From contig NZ_BOOY01000043.1 in assembly GCF_016863475.1 (NCBI RefSeq), forward strand, positions 1-64,000: a stretch of DNA of 64,000 nt, given 5' to 3'. This DNA comes from Spirilliplanes yamanashiensis (GTDB lineage: Bacteria; Actinomycetota; Actinomycetes; Mycobacteriales; Micromonosporaceae). Below the pieces are notes generated by a model that searched no databases, was not told the origin of the DNA, and saw nothing but the letters and a program-made list of their open reading frames with translations. This document shows, one piece after another, positions 8,550 through 17,942 of this stretch. A program made the position numbers and the translations under genes. How positions within the stretch are numbered: the stretch's first letter is position 1; each line of letters starts with the position of its first letter.

Positions 8550-10802
8550 TCAGCCGCGCCCGTCGTCCTGGTCGGCCACGAACGACGCCACGGAGGCGAG
8601 CGAGGCGTTCCAGTTGATGGTCAACTCGTTCGTCGACCAGGACTGGATGTCGTCCAGGTAGCAGAACTGCGCCACGCACCCGGCGAGTCTCTCCTGTGCC
8701 ACCGGATCCTGGATGTTGGAGTTGGGCCCGCCGGCCAGCGTCCCGTTCGGCGGGTGGGGCAGCGTCATGTCCAGCTGGTTGGCGTACCAACGGCTGTGCT
8801 GGTTCTTGGCGAAGAGCTCGCCGTAGCCGGTGACGTACGACTGGTTCAGGGCGTTGCGGCCGAGGATGTAGTCCATCGCTTGGATAGCGCCCGTGCGGTG
8901 CCGTTCCTGGCGTCCGATCTCGAAGGCGGCGGCGAGGACCACGGCGTTGTTGAGGATGGCCGAGTTGGAGCCCCATTCCCACACGTTGCCGGCCGGGGCG
9001 TACGGCACTCCGTACGGATGGTGCGACTGCGTGGCCAGGTAGCGGTCGGCGGCCGTGAGCACGGAGGCACGGATGCGGCCGCGATCGGGCAGTCCGTTCG
9101 GCACCAGGGCGAGGTCGAGGCGGGCCAGTGCGGCGACGTCGCGCCAGAAGAAGCCGCCCGGCTCGAACACGTCGGCGCGGTGCAGCGGCGACGCCAGCAG
9201 GTAGGTGCGGAACTGCCGCTCGCCGGTGGTCAGGTACAGCTGCGCGGCCGCCCAGTAGAACTCGTCCGAGACCTCCGTGTCGTCGTACGGGCCGCCGCCC
9301 ACGGACTCGGCCGGGGCGTAGGCCGCCGGATGGGCCAGCGCGGCGGCCCACGCCGCTCGGGCCGCGGCCAGGTTGCGCCGGGCGAACGTCCGGTCGTGGC
9401 GCTGGAAGACGCGGGCCGCCTGAGCGGCCGTCGCGGCCAGGTTCAGAGTGGCGGCCGTCGACGGGGGGTAGAGCTGGCGTGGCTGCGGGTCCTGGTGGGG
9501 CATCAGCGGCAAGCCGGTCCACGCGACGTCGTGCACCTTGTGGTGCGCCATCCCGGCGAGCGGCTGCCCGGCCGGGACCTGCATCTTCAGCATCCATTCC
9601 TGCTGCCAGCGGGCCTCGTCGAGCACGTCCGGCACCCCGTTGCCGCTCTCCGGCAGGGCGAGGTTACGGTCGCCGAGCCGGCGCGGCTCGCCGGTGCGGG
9701 ACAGCGTCGTGCGTTCCCACAGGTTCATCAGCTGGTACGCGGAGATGCCGCCGTTCACGACGTACTTGCCGTGGTCGCCGGCGTCGTACCAACCGCCCGT
9801 GACATCCAACGTGTAGGCGCAGGCACCGGGGGCACAACCCACGGCCCGGTCGCCTCTGTTCGGCGCGACGTCGACGTGCCCGGCGGGCCGGCCGTAGCCG
9901 GGCCGCAGGTCCTCCCGGATGGCTACGCCGCTGCGCTGGGTGTAGTAGAACTTCAGCGCGTCGACGCGCAGCCTCTCGTAGGCGGCGCTGCTGATGTCGA
10001 AGGGGTGACTGGTCTCGCCGTCGACGACCAGCGTGTACCCGGCCCCCTTGGCGACGTACCGGGTGAAGTCGACCGAGTGGACGTTCTGACCGGACGACTG
10101 GTCGACACCGCGGGGACGCGTACGCCCGGTCGCGACGGCGACGCCCCGCGCGTTGTTCAGCCGCCACGGCAGCGCGGTGACCGCCGTGGTGACCACGGTC
10201 GCGTTCTTCGGCCCGTGGGGCAGGTAGGCGACCTGGTTGACCCGGACTCGCGGGCCGGTGTCGGGTTGGTGGATGTCGGGGCCGACGCCGCGCAGCAACG
10301 ACACGTCGTCGAGGCAGAACGTCCACGCCTCGGCCGCACCACCGAGCTGGAACTGCACCTGCGCCGCGGGGAGGTCGACCGTCGACGTGAACGTGTGCCG
10401 GACGTCGACCGGTGTGGCGCCCAGTTGCGGCCGCACTTCGACGTACGGGGTGAACGGGTCGACCGGCAGCTGCACCAGGACGCGCGGCTGGCGCGCGGCG
10501 TCCGCCGACGCGGAGAACGTCAGCCGGTACCGCTCACCGGCGACCAGGGGAACGGCATCCAGTCCGACGATGGCGTCGTAGCTGGCCACCGTGCCGGCCG
10601 GAACCTCGGCACAGAGACGACCGTCGACGCCGGTGACGCGCACGTTGGGGGTGGACCACCACGGCGCGGTGCCGTCGTCGAACGTGCCGTTGGCGATCAG
10701 CTCGACCTCGTCGGCGTGGGCCGCAGAGGACACCACGCCGCCTGACGCCGCCACGGCCAGGACGACGACGCATCCCAGCACGGCGTTCCGGCGCCGTTTC
10801 AT
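8550..10802 (-). CDS. Secreted glycoside hydrolase family 9 cellulase (CBM4/9-Ig-GH9)
   Basis: A 750-aa protein with a Sec signal peptide ([22 protein letters not shown], cleavage near AHA). A carbohydrate-binding module of the CBM4/9 type follows ([15 protein letters not shown] to about residue 165), then the Ig-like cellulase N-domain ([19 protein letters not shown]) and the GH9 catalytic barrel. GH9 motifs include [16 protein letters not shown] (catalytic base Asp), the His region [10 protein letters not shown], and [13 protein letters not shown] with the catalytic acid Glu. It hydrolyses beta-1,4-glucans outside the cell. It is divergent from a GH6 gene, with a CebR-like operator between them. 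Confidence 0.93.
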   Translation of the reverse strand: MKRRRNAVLGCVVVLAVAASGGVVSSAAHADEVELIANGTFDDGTAPWWSTPNVRVTGVDGRLCAEVPAGTVASYDAIVGLDAVPLVAGERYRLTFSASADAARQPRVLVQLPVDPFTPYVEVRPQLGATPVDVRHTFTSTVDLPAAQVQFQLGGAAEAWTFCLDDVSLLRGVGPDIHQPDTGPRVRVNQVAYLPHGPKNATVVTTAVTALPWRLNNARGVAVATGRTRPRGVDQSSGQNVHSVDFTRYVAKGAGYTLVVDGETSHPFDISSAAYERLRVDALKFYYTQRSGVAIREDLRPGYGRPAGHVDVAPNRGDRAVGCAPGACAYTLDVTGGWYDAGDHGKYVVNGGISAYQLMNLWERTTLSRTGEPRRLGDRNLALPESGNGVPDVLDEARWQQEWMLKMQVPAGQPLAGMAHHKVHDVAWTGLPLMPHQDPQPRQLYPPSTAATLNLAATAAQAARVFQRHDRTFARRNLAAARAAWAAALAHPAAYAPAESVGGGPYDDTEVSDEFYWAAAQLYLTTGERQFRTYLLASPLHRADVFEPGGFFWRDVAALARLDLALVPNGLPDRGRIRASVLTAADRYLATQSHHPYGVPYAPAGNVWEWGSNSAILNNAVVLAAAFEIGRQERHRTGAIQAMDYILGRNALNQSYVTGYGELFAKNQHSRWYANQLDMTLPHPPNGTLAGGPNSNIQDPVAQERLAGCVAQFCYLDDIQSWSTNELTINWNASLASVASFVADQDDGRG

Positions 10803-10905
10803 CGGGCCACGCCCCTTCCGTTCTCCTCGGGTCGCACTTCGGGACCCGGCGGTAGCACTTTCGCTTGAGGTGACAGGGCAAACCACACGTCCTCAGCCGA
10901 CGGTG

Positions 10906-10919
10906 TGGGAGCGTTCCCA
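10906..10919. promoter_or_regulatory. CebR-like operator between divergent cellulase genes
   Basis: TGGGAGCGTTCCCA differs by one base from the 14-bp palindrome TGGGAGCGCTCCCA bound by CebR, the LacI-family cellobiose/cello-oligosaccharide-responsive repressor of actinobacterial cellulase genes. It lies 104 bases upstream of the GH9 start and 129 bases upstream of the GH6 start, so it can control both. Confidence 0.8.
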
Positions 10920-11047
10920 TCGTTCGACATCAGTTCGTCATCCGTCAATACCGTCGGCAGATATATCGAGATTGTTGCCAGCGCTGTGGCAGGCGTGTTA
11001 CAAACAGCGACCGCACGTCCTCAGCCAGCCACTGCTCGGAGGTTGCC

Positions 11048-12022
11048 GTGCGCCATGCCCCCGTCGCCCTGCGTTGTGCTCTTGCCGTCGTCCTCGCCGG
11101 CGCCGCCGTCGGCGCCGGCGCGTCGCCCGCCCTGGCCGCAGGCGATCCGCTCGCCCTGACCAACGGTTTCTACGTCGACCCGAACACGTCCGCCGCCACC
11201 TGGGTGGCGAGCCACCGGGCGGACGGGCGCGCCGCGAGCATCAAGACCTCCATCGCCGACCGGCCGATGGCCCGGTGGTTCGGCAACTGGTCCGGCGACA
11301 TCGGCCAGGCCGTGGGCGCCTTCGTGGGCGCCGCGGACCAGGCCGACCGCCTACCGGTGCTCGTCGCCTACAACCTGCCCGGGCGGGACGCCTGCGGCGG
11401 CCACTCCGCCGGCGGGGCCGGCTCCCCCGCGGCCTACTACACGTGGATCTCCGCGTTCGCCGACGCGATCAAGGATCGGCCGGCGATCGTCATCGTCGAA
11501 CCGGACGCCCTGGGGGACTTCGCCTGCATGGACGCGGCGGCCATCTCGACCCGCAACGACCTGCTCCGGTTCGCGAGCACCCAGTTCCGCGACCGGTCGC
11601 CCAACACCTGGGCCTACCTGGACGCCGGCAACGCCGGCTGGGTCGCCGCGAACGTCATGGCCGGCCGCCTGCACGCCGCCGGCCTGGCCAATGTGCGAGG
11701 GTTCTCCGTCAACGTCTCGAACTACTACACCACCGGCCAATCGGCGACCTACGGCTCCTCGGTCAACGCCGCACTGTCCCGACACGGTTACCAGCGCTCC
11801 TACGTCATCGACACCAGCCGCAACGGCAACGGCAGCAACGGTCAATGGTGCAACCCGGCCGGTCGGCGGATCGGCACACCGCCGCAGAAGGGCGGCGGTG
11901 CGGAGCTGCTGCTCTGGATCAAGGCGCCCGGAGAATCAGATGGCGCCTGCGGCACCGCCCCGGGCAGCCCCGCCGGCTCCTTCGACCCCCAGTTGGCGTA
12001 CAACCTGATCTACGGCTACTGA
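11048..12022 (+). CDS. Secreted glycoside hydrolase family 6 cellulase
   Basis: A 324-aa GH6 endoglucanase or cellobiohydrolase. The signal peptide runs to about residue 31 (ALAVVLAGAAVGAGASPALA). Diagnostic GH6 motifs are ARWFGNW, YNLPGRDACGGHSAGG (catalytic region Asp), VIVEPDALG (Asp acid), YLDAGNAGW, VSNYYTTGQSATYG and LLLWIKAPGESDGAC. The protein is catalytic domain only; no cellulose-binding module is present, unlike many secreted homologues. The GTG start has GGAGG five bases upstream. It probably acts in synergy with the divergent GH9 enzyme and is repressed through the shared CebR-like box. Confidence 0.93.
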   Translation: MRHAPVALRCALAVVLAGAAVGAGASPALAAGDPLALTNGFYVDPNTSAATWVASHRADGRAASIKTSIADRPMARWFGNWSGDIGQAVGAFVGAADQADRLPVLVAYNLPGRDACGGHSAGGAGSPAAYYTWISAFADAIKDRPAIVIVEPDALGDFACMDAAAISTRNDLLRFASTQFRDRSPNTWAYLDAGNAGWVAANVMAGRLHAAGLANVRGFSVNVSNYYTTGQSATYGSSVNAALSRHGYQRSYVIDTSRNGNGSNGQWCNPAGRRIGTPPQKGGGAELLLWIKAPGESDGACGTAPGSPAGSFDPQLAYNLIYGY

Positions 12023-12303
12023 GATGACGAGCATCCGCTCCCGTATTGCGCGTTCGGTGGCTCCGTAGGGCATCGCGGTACCGTCCTCCCCCACCGAGGA
12101 ACACGCCATCAGGGGCCGGCCGCCGCCGGGCGAGCAACGTCACGGTCGCGCAGCTGGACCTGCAGATGCGCGCCGGCGTCGAGGTGTGGAAGTCGGCGCC
12201 GGCAGCGCTTCCCGCCCAGGAGGGCTGGGCTGCCGCCGGCCGCGTACGCCCTCATCGCTCCTCAGCCTGCCCGGCCGAGTGACGGTGTCCATCCCGCTGC
12301 GCC
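12023..12303. other. Gap with no recognisable gene
   Basis: About 280 bases between the convergent GH6 and ureD genes. I see no coding signature, repeat or convincing hairpin beyond general GC richness. Confidence 0.5.
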
Positions 12304-13044
12304 TCAGGTGTCGGCCAGGGCCGGCAGAGCCGCGTCCAGGTAGTCGCGCAGCCGCTGGCTGGTGTCGGCGGTGGCGGTGATCAGTGCGGCCGGTCCGGCG
12401 AGCGGCATCCAGACGGCCGTCGGACCCAGCAGTCGCGGTGCGACCGGCGGTTCGTGCGGTGCCACCCGCAGCAGGGAACCGGTGGCCCGGGCACCACCGA
12501 GCACGCCCGGCCCGGACCACCCGTCGGCGCCGGGACCGATCTCCAGTGTCTGGTGCAGCAGGGCGCGGCCGGCGTACCGCACCCGGGTGGAGACGGTCAG
12601 GTCGCCGGGCTGTTCGCCGTGGCGGCCGCAGATCAGCTCGTCACGCCAGACCAGCGACGCGCCCTGCTCCAGGTCGACGGTGGCGAGCGCAGCATGGTGG
12701 CAGGCGGCCGCCGCGACCGTGGGTTCCGGCAGCCAGTGCAGGACTCCGCCGGCGGCGACGGTGACCGACACCGTGTACTGGGAGCGCTCGCCGCGGCGGC
12801 CGGGCAGGGCGATGGAGGCGGCGACCGTGCGCAGGCACAGCGCCGCCCCCGGGCCGACCGCGACGTCGAGGCGCAGGTCGTCGCCGCCGAGCGGCCCGGC
12901 GGCGCCGCCGACCAGGTGGACCGTGACCGTCCCGCCCGTCGCGCCGGTCTGCCGCAGCAGCAGGGGGCTCTCGGCCCGCAGCCGGCTCAGCCGGGTACCC
13001 CCGCGACCGTCGGCCTCGGCGCTGAGCCGGGCGTGCGCCCGCAT
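12304..13044 (-). CDS. ureD: Urease accessory protein UreD (UreH)
   Basis: A 246-aa UreD family protein, the scaffold that binds apo-urease and, with UreF and UreG, delivers nickel. Recognisable pieces are SPLLLRQTGATGGTVTVHLVGGAAG, GDDLRLDVAVGPGAALCLRT, LHWLPEPTVAAAACHH and WRDELICGRHGEQPGDL. It is last in the ureABCFGD order, and its start touches the ureG stop. This order (accessory genes F-G-D at the end, no ureE) is usual in actinobacteria. Confidence 0.92.
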   Translation of the reverse strand: MRAHARLSAEADGRGGTRLSRLRAESPLLLRQTGATGGTVTVHLVGGAAGPLGGDDLRLDVAVGPGAALCLRTVAASIALPGRRGERSQYTVSVTVAAGGVLHWLPEPTVAAAACHHAALATVDLEQGASLVWRDELICGRHGEQPGDLTVSTRVRYAGRALLHQTLEIGPGADGWSGPGVLGGARATGSLLRVAPHEPPVAPRLLGPTAVWMPLAGPAALITATADTSQRLRDYLDAALPALADT

Positions 13045-13757
13045 CAGCCGACCGTGACCTGTCCGGGACGGCGGTGGCCGACGAGGTGGCGGATCCAGTC
13101 GGCGACCGGCTGCGCCTGCCTGTCCTCGGCTATCGACAGGAAGATCGTGGGCAGTGTTCCCCGGCGGGCGCGCGCGTCGCGGTCCATCACCGACAGGTCC
13201 GCGCCGACCATCGGGGCCAGGTCGGTCTTGTTGATGACCAGCAGGTCGGCGGTGGTGACGCCGGGGCCGCCCTTGCGCGGTACCTTGTCGCCGCCCGCGA
13301 CGTCGACCACGAAGATCTGGTAGTCGATCAGGCCCTTGCTAAAGGTGGCGGTGAGGTTGTCCCCGCCGCTCTCCACGAGCATCAGATCGAGCGGCCCGAG
13401 GGCGTCCTCGAGGTCCTCGATGGCGTCCAGGTTGGCGGAGATGTCGTCGCGGATCGCGGTGTGCGGGCAACAGCCCGTCTCGACCGCGCGGATGCGTTCC
13501 GGCGCGAGCACGCCGTTGCGCTTGAGAAAGTCGGCGTCCTCGGTGGTGTAGATGTCGTTGGTGACGACGGCCAGGCGCAGTTCGTCGCCGAGCGCCCGGC
13601 ACAGGGCCGCGACGAGGGCGGTCTTGCCCGACCCGACCGGGCCGCCGATGCCGACCCGCAACGCCCGGCCGCCGTCGGCGAGCGGGGCGTGCGGGTCGAC
13701 GGACGGGTCGGGGTGGCTGTGCGGAACGGTCTCGTCGTGCGGAGTCTCAGGACGCAA
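13044..13757 (-). CDS. ureG: Urease accessory GTPase UreG
   Basis: A nickel-loading SIMIBI GTPase. Visible are the P-loop [26 protein letters not shown], the metal-binding [13 protein letters not shown] (CPH motif), [11 protein letters not shown] and the guanine motif NKTD. The N-terminus is His/Asp-rich ([14 protein letters not shown]), as in nickel-binding UreG variants, which may compensate for the missing ureE. I chose the TTG at 13757 because GGGAGG sits eight bases upstream and it overlaps the end of ureF; an ATG at 13793 lacks a ribosome site. Confidence 0.93.
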   Translation of the reverse strand: MRPETPHDETVPHSHPDPSVDPHAPLADGGRALRVGIGGPVGSGKTALVAALCRALGDELRLAVVTNDIYTTEDADFLKRNGVLAPERIRAVETGCCPHTAIRDDISANLDAIEDLEDALGPLDLMLVESGGDNLTATFSKGLIDYQIFVVDVAGGDKVPRKGGPGVTTADLLVINKTDLAPMVGADLSVMDRDARARRGTLPTIFLSIAEDRQAQPVADWIRHLVGHRRPGQVTVG

Positions 13758-14427
13758 AGAGACGCACCTCCCAGGTGGCGTGGTTTTCGGCATGGATGTC
13801 GGCCAGCGGTGCGGTGTGCGCGGGCAGGTCGGCCGGCGGCAAGGCGGCGTCGGCGACCGCGGCCCGGGCGACGGCGTCGCAGGCGCCCGCCAGGCGGGCG
13901 AGCAGGGCCTGGGTGCCGTACGGGTCGAGGCCGAGCAGCCGGACCGCGGCGCTGGCCGGGCCGGTCAGCACCCCGTACGCGCCGATCAGCGCCGCGTCGG
14001 CCGGCGACAGGCCGGCGGCGGCCGCGGTGAGACCGAGCGCGACCGGGTGGTGGTAGCCGTCGGGGTGTGCCGGGACCCGGTTGAGCAGCGGCGCCGGCCA
14101 GGTGGCCCGGCCCGCGCGCAGCAGCGCCCGGCCCTGGCGGCGTGACGCCCGCCGCAGCGCCGGGGAGGCGGTACGGGCGTCGAGCTCCTCGTCGAGCAGG
14201 GTGACCGTCGCCGCCGGCTCCGGCTCGTCGGCGGCCACCCGCCGGGTCGCGGCGGCGAACGCGGCGGCGACCCGGCCCGCGGTGGCGAGCCGGCCCCGCA
14301 GGAACGTCTCCAGCTCCGGCAGCCCGTTGACCTGTCCGGCGGCCACGGCCGCCTCCAGCCCGGCCGAATGCGCGTGCCCGCCGGACGGGAAGCGGCCGTC
14401 GGCGAGCAGCAGAGCGGTGGTGTCCAT
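13747..14427 (-). CDS. ureF: Urease accessory protein UreF
   Basis: A 226-aa all-helical UreF, the GTPase-activating partner in the UreDFG nickel-insertion complex. Signatures are [23 protein letters not shown] at the N-terminus, [22 protein letters not shown] in the middle and the C-terminal [11 protein letters not shown]. The ATG overlaps the ureC stop by one base (TGATG), and its end overlaps the ureG start, so translation is coupled on both sides. Confidence 0.92.
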   Translation of the reverse strand: MDTTALLLADGRFPSGGHAHSAGLEAAVAAGQVNGLPELETFLRGRLATAGRVAAAFAAATRRVAADEPEPAATVTLLDEELDARTASPALRRASRRQGRALLRAGRATWPAPLLNRVPAHPDGYHHPVALGLTAAAAGLSPADAALIGAYGVLTGPASAAVRLLGLDPYGTQALLARLAGACDAVARAAVADAALPPADLPAHTAPLADIHAENHATWEVRLFAS

Positions 14428-16130
14428 CAGAAGAGGAAGTACCGCTGCGCCATGGGCAGTTCGGTGACCGCGTCCGGGTCCACGACCTCGCCGTCGATGC
14501 GGACGGTGAACGTGTCCGGGTCGACCTCGATGCGGGGCATCGCGTTGTTCTCCGGCAGGTCCGCCTTCCCCCGGGAACGCACGTCGGAGACCGCCACGAG
14601 CCGGCGCCGCACGTCGAGCCGCAGGCCGGCCTCGATCGCGGCGGGCGCCACGAACGCGACACTGGTGGCGGCGGCCGCGTTGCCGTACGCGCCGAACATC
14701 GGGCGGGGCAGGACCGGCTGCGGGGTCGGGATGGAGGCGTTCGCGTCGCCCATCTGGCCCCAGGCGATCATCCCGCCCTTGATCACCACCTGCGGCCGGA
14801 CGCCGAAGAACGCCGGGTCCCACAGCACCAGGTCGGCGAGCTTGCCGGGCTCGACGGAACCCACCTCGGACTCCAGGCCGTTGGCCATCGCCGCGCAGAT
14901 CGTGTACTTGGCGACGTAGCGGCGGGCCCGGTGGTTGTCGGCAGCGCCGTCTTCGGCGAGGGCGCCGACACGGGCCTTCATCACGTGGGCCGTCTGCCAG
15001 GTGCGCATCACGATCTCGCCGATGCGGCCCATCGCCTGCGAGTCCGACCCGATGATGGAGATGGCCCCCAGGTCGTGGAGCAGGTCCTCGGCGGCCATCG
15101 TGGACGGCCGGATCCGGCTCTCCGCGAACGCGAGGTCCTCCGGTACCGCCGGATTGAGGTGGTGGCAGACCATCAGCATGTCGAGGTGCTCGGCCAGCGT
15201 GTTCTGCGTGTACGGCCGGGTCGGGTTGGTCGATGACGGCAGCACGTTGGGCTCGCTCGCCACCGTGATGATGTCGGGCGCGTGGCCACCGCCGGCGCCC
15301 TCGGTGTGGTACGAGTGGATCGCCCGCCCGGCGATGGCGCGCAGGGTGTCCTGGACGAACCCCGCCTCGTTCAGCGTGTCGGTGTGGATGGACACCTGCA
15401 CACCGGAGGCGTCGGCCACCCGCAGGCAGGTATCGATCGCGGCGGGCGTCGTACCCCAGTCCTCGTGCAGTTTGAAGCCGCCCGCGCCGCCGCGCAGCTG
15501 CTCCCACAACGCCTCTTCCGAGACGGTGTTGCCCTTGCCGAGCAGCAGCACGTTGACCGGGAACGTGTCCATCGCCTCGTGCATCCGGGCGAGGTGCCAG
15601 GCGTTGGCGGTGACGGTGGTGGCCTTGCTGCTCTCGGCCGGTCCGACGCCGCCGCCGACGAGGGTGGTCACTCCCCCGGTCAGCGCCTCCGCGACGATCT
15701 GCGGGCAGATGAAGTGCACGTGGGTGTCGATCGCGCCCGCGGTGAGGATCTTGCCGTTGCCGGCGATCACCTCGGTGCCCGGGCCGATCACCAGATCCGG
15801 GTGGACGCCGTCCATCGTGTCCGGGTTGCCGGCCTTGCCGATGGCGACGATACGGCCGTCGCGGATGCCGACGTCCGCCTTGACGATGCCCCAGTGGTCG
15901 AGGATCACCGCGCCGGTGATCACCGTGTCCGGGGTGCCCTGCGCCCGAGTCGCCCGGGACTGCCCCATCGACTCCCGGATCACCTTGCCCCCACCGAAGA
16001 CCGCCTCGTCACCGCCCGCGCAGTGGTCGGCCTCGATCTCGATCAGCAGGTTGGTGTCGGCCAGCCGGATCCTGTCGCCGGTGGTCGGGCCGTACAGCGC
16101 GGCGTAGCGCGCCCGGTCCACGGTGCTCAC
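14427..16130 (-). CDS. ureC: Urease subunit alpha (catalytic)
   Basis: A 567-aa catalytic subunit, full length for the family. Nickel-site motifs are all present: [12 protein letters not shown] (two His), [11 protein letters not shown] (the Lys that is carbamylated), [12 protein letters not shown] and the flap MVCHHLNP. The start is GTG at 16130 ([26 protein letters not shown]), with GAAGG just upstream. It converts urea to ammonia and carbamate in the cytoplasm together with UreA and UreB. It lies 52 bases after ureB. Confidence 0.96.
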   Translation of the reverse strand: MSTVDRARYAALYGPTTGDRIRLADTNLLIEIEADHCAGGDEAVFGGGKVIRESMGQSRATRAQGTPDTVITGAVILDHWGIVKADVGIRDGRIVAIGKAGNPDTMDGVHPDLVIGPGTEVIAGNGKILTAGAIDTHVHFICPQIVAEALTGGVTTLVGGGVGPAESSKATTVTANAWHLARMHEAMDTFPVNVLLLGKGNTVSEEALWEQLRGGAGGFKLHEDWGTTPAAIDTCLRVADASGVQVSIHTDTLNEAGFVQDTLRAIAGRAIHSYHTEGAGGGHAPDIITVASEPNVLPSSTNPTRPYTQNTLAEHLDMLMVCHHLNPAVPEDLAFAESRIRPSTMAAEDLLHDLGAISIIGSDSQAMGRIGEIVMRTWQTAHVMKARVGALAEDGAADNHRARRYVAKYTICAAMANGLESEVGSVEPGKLADLVLWDPAFFGVRPQVVIKGGMIAWGQMGDANASIPTPQPVLPRPMFGAYGNAAAATSVAFVAPAAIEAGLRLDVRRRLVAVSDVRSRGKADLPENNAMPRIEVDPDTFTVRIDGEVVDPDAVTELPMAQRYFLF

Positions 16131-16182
16131 GGTGCCACCTTCCATCGCCGACTGCGGGCCTCGCCGCGGTCGCCCGTCGCCC

Positions 16183-16488
16183 TCACAGCGCGCCTCCGCA
16201 CTCGCCGCGCAGGCCCGGCACGACACGGGAGCCGGCAAGCGGAACCAGGTCGACCTCGCAGGTCAAGCCCGGCTCGAACCGCGTCGCTGTGCCCGCCGGG
16301 ATGGCCAGGCGCTGCCCCCAGGCCGCGGCCCGGTCGAACTCCAGCCCCGGGTTCGCCTCGGCGAAGTGGTAATGCGACCCGACCTGGACGGGACGGTCGG
16401 CGGTGTTGGTGACCGTCACCGTCGTCACCGGTCGTCCGGCGTTGATGACGACATCGCCCCCGCCGAACAGCACCTCGCCGGGGATCAT
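16183..16488 (-). CDS. ureB: Urease subunit beta
   Basis: A 101-aa structural subunit beginning [19 protein letters not shown], with the family motif [20 protein letters not shown] and the RFEPG segment. It is a separate polypeptide, not fused to gamma as in Helicobacter. It overlaps ureA by four bases. Confidence 0.95.
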   Translation of the reverse strand: MIPGEVLFGGGDVVINAGRPVTTVTVTNTADRPVQVGSHYHFAEANPGLEFDRAAAWGQRLAIPAGTATRFEPGLTCEVDLVPLAGSRVVPGLRGECGGAL

Positions 16489-16787
16489 CGGATCGGGTGG
16501 TGCACCGTCACCAGCTTGGTGCCGTCCGGGAACGTCGCCTCCACCTGCACCTCCTTCAGCATCTCGGGAACGCCGTCGAGGACGTCGTCGCGGGTGAGCA
16601 CCTGCTGGCCGGCCTCCATCAGGTCGACGACCGTCCGGCCGTCGCGTGCCCCCTCCAGCAGGAAGGCGGTGATGATGGCGACCGCCTCGGGGTGGTTGAG
16701 CCGAAGCCCGCGTTCCCGGCGGCGCCGGGCCACGTCCGCGGCGACGTGAATGAGCAGGCGATCCTGCTCATGTGGGGTCAGAAACAC
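16485..16787 (-). CDS. ureA: Urease subunit gamma
   Basis: A 100-aa subunit of the trimeric urease core: [67 protein letters not shown]. The start is a GTG at 16787 with GGAGG seven bases upstream, rather than an upstream ATG in read-through. Only 16 bases separate it from the TetR gene upstream, so the urease genes may be transcribed from further up the minus strand. Confidence 0.95.
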   Translation of the reverse strand: MFLTPHEQDRLLIHVAADVARRRRERGLRLNHPEAVAIITAFLLEGARDGRTVVDLMEAGQQVLTRDDVLDGVPEMLKEVQVEATFPDGTKLVTVHHPIR

Positions 16788-16803
16788 CAGATCCTCCGAG
16801 CTC

Positions 16804-17379
16804 CTACGGGGCGACGCGGTCGCGGATGCCGTCGAGCACCGCCTCCGCCGCCCAGGCGGCGGCGTCCGCGATGTCACGTGAGTCCATGCCGAACTCGCGG
16901 CGGAAGGTCACCCAGGCCGCGGCGGAGTCGAGGTGGGACAGCGCCACGACGACCGCCCTGCGCTGCGCCGCGTCGAGGGACGACACCTCGGCGTCCAGCA
17001 GCCGTTCGAGCTGCGCCCGGCCAGGCGACGGCGCCGCGCCGCTCACGCCGCGCATCGCCGCCTCGGCGACGACGTGCGCCAGTTCCGGCCGCGCGTCGTA
17101 GCGCTGCATGGCGTCGCGGATCGCGAGGGGGATGTCGAAGATCGAGTGCGACTCCTCGCGGGCGAACACCGTCGCGTCGATCCACGCTGCGGTCGCCAGC
17201 AGCAGATCGACGCGCGTGGGGTAGTTGCGGAACACCGTACGCTCGGCGATGCCGGCCCGGCGCGCAACGAGCCGGTACGACACGTCGTCGCTGCCGACCT
17301 CCTCGATCAGCTCGGCGTAGGCGGCAAGGATCGCCGCTTGCGTGCCGCTCAGCGCCGCCACGGCCGTCGACCCGGTCAC
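16804..17379 (-). CDS. TetR-family regulator (first of a tandem pair)
   Basis: A 191-aa regulator with an N-terminal TetR HTH at about residues 12-58 ([45 protein letters not shown], here split: recognition helix [11 protein letters not shown]). The C-terminal ligand domain is helical. The GTG overlaps the upstream tetR stop by four bases. It is paralogous to its neighbour, with the same layout and a closely similar HTH (ISERTVYRQYPTR there), suggesting a duplication or a heterodimeric pair. It lies between the transporter and the urease genes, so control of nitrogen-compound uptake or urea use is likely but unproven. Confidence 0.88.
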   Translation of the reverse strand: MTGSTAVAALSGTQAAILAAYAELIEEVGSDDVSYRLVARRAGIAERTVFRNYPTRVDLLLATAAWIDATVFAREESHSIFDIPLAIRDAMQRYDARPELAHVVAEAAMRGVSGAAPSPGRAQLERLLDAEVSSLDAAQRRAVVVALSHLDSAAAWVTFRREFGMDSRDIADAAAWAAEAVLDGIRDRVAP

Positions 17380-17942
17380 GGCTGCGCCCGCGTCCGGTCG
17401 GGCAGCCGCGCAAGCACGGCGCCGACGGCGCGATCGAACGCGTCGCAGATCTCGCCGGCATCCAGGTCGAAACCCGTGCGCAGGCGCGCCCAGAACATCG
17501 CCGACGAGAAGTAACGCAGGGATGCCGCGACCCGCCGCCGATCCCGTCGGTTGAGCGTCGGCGCGGCAACGTCGAGCATCGCCTCGATCGCACGCGTGAT
17601 GTAGGCGGGTTCGGCGTCGAGCGTCAGCGAGATCGCGGACGCCCGGGCGCCGACGTAGGCGTAGGCGGGTGAGGCGTCGAAGGCCCGGAAGCGCTCGTGC
17701 ACGGCCGTACGGAAGTCGGCCAGGGTCACGAACGGCGGCAGCGGGAAGAAGGCCTGCTCGATCCAGGTCGAGAGAGCGGCGAGCAGATGCGCACGCGTCG
17801 GGTACTGGCGGTAGACCGTGCGCTCCGAGATGCCGACCTCGTCGGCGAGCGCACGGTAGGAGATGTCGTCGAACGTGTGCTGACGCAGCAGAGCCGCGGC
17901 GCTCGCGAGTATCGCGGTCGCGGTGTCGACCGACTCCTCCAT
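17376..17942 (-). CDS. TetR-family regulator (second of a tandem pair)
   Basis: A 188-aa regulator with the HTH region DDISYRALADEVGISERTVYRQYPTRAHLL at about residues 24-53, written here in two overlapping parts (ISYRALADEVGISERT and TVYRQYPTR). The C-terminal helices have ASLRYFSSAMFWARLRTGF, similar in position to the paralogue's [12 protein letters not shown]. The ATG overlaps the stop of the NCS1 permease gene by one base. Being translationally coupled to the transporter, it most likely regulates it. Confidence 0.88.
   Translation of the reverse strand: MEESVDTATAILASAAALLRQHTFDDISYRALADEVGISERTVYRQYPTRAHLLAALSTWIEQAFFPLPPFVTLADFRTAVHERFRAFDASPAYAYVGARASAISLTLDAEPAYITRAIEAMLDVAAPTLNRRDRRRVAASLRYFSSAMFWARLRTGFDLDAGEICDAFDRAVGAVLARLPDRTRAQP

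Noticed and set aside
8754-10745. Long plus-strand frame opposite the GH9 cellulase
   Set aside because: The minus strand carries unambiguous GH9 motifs; the plus frame is composition noise.
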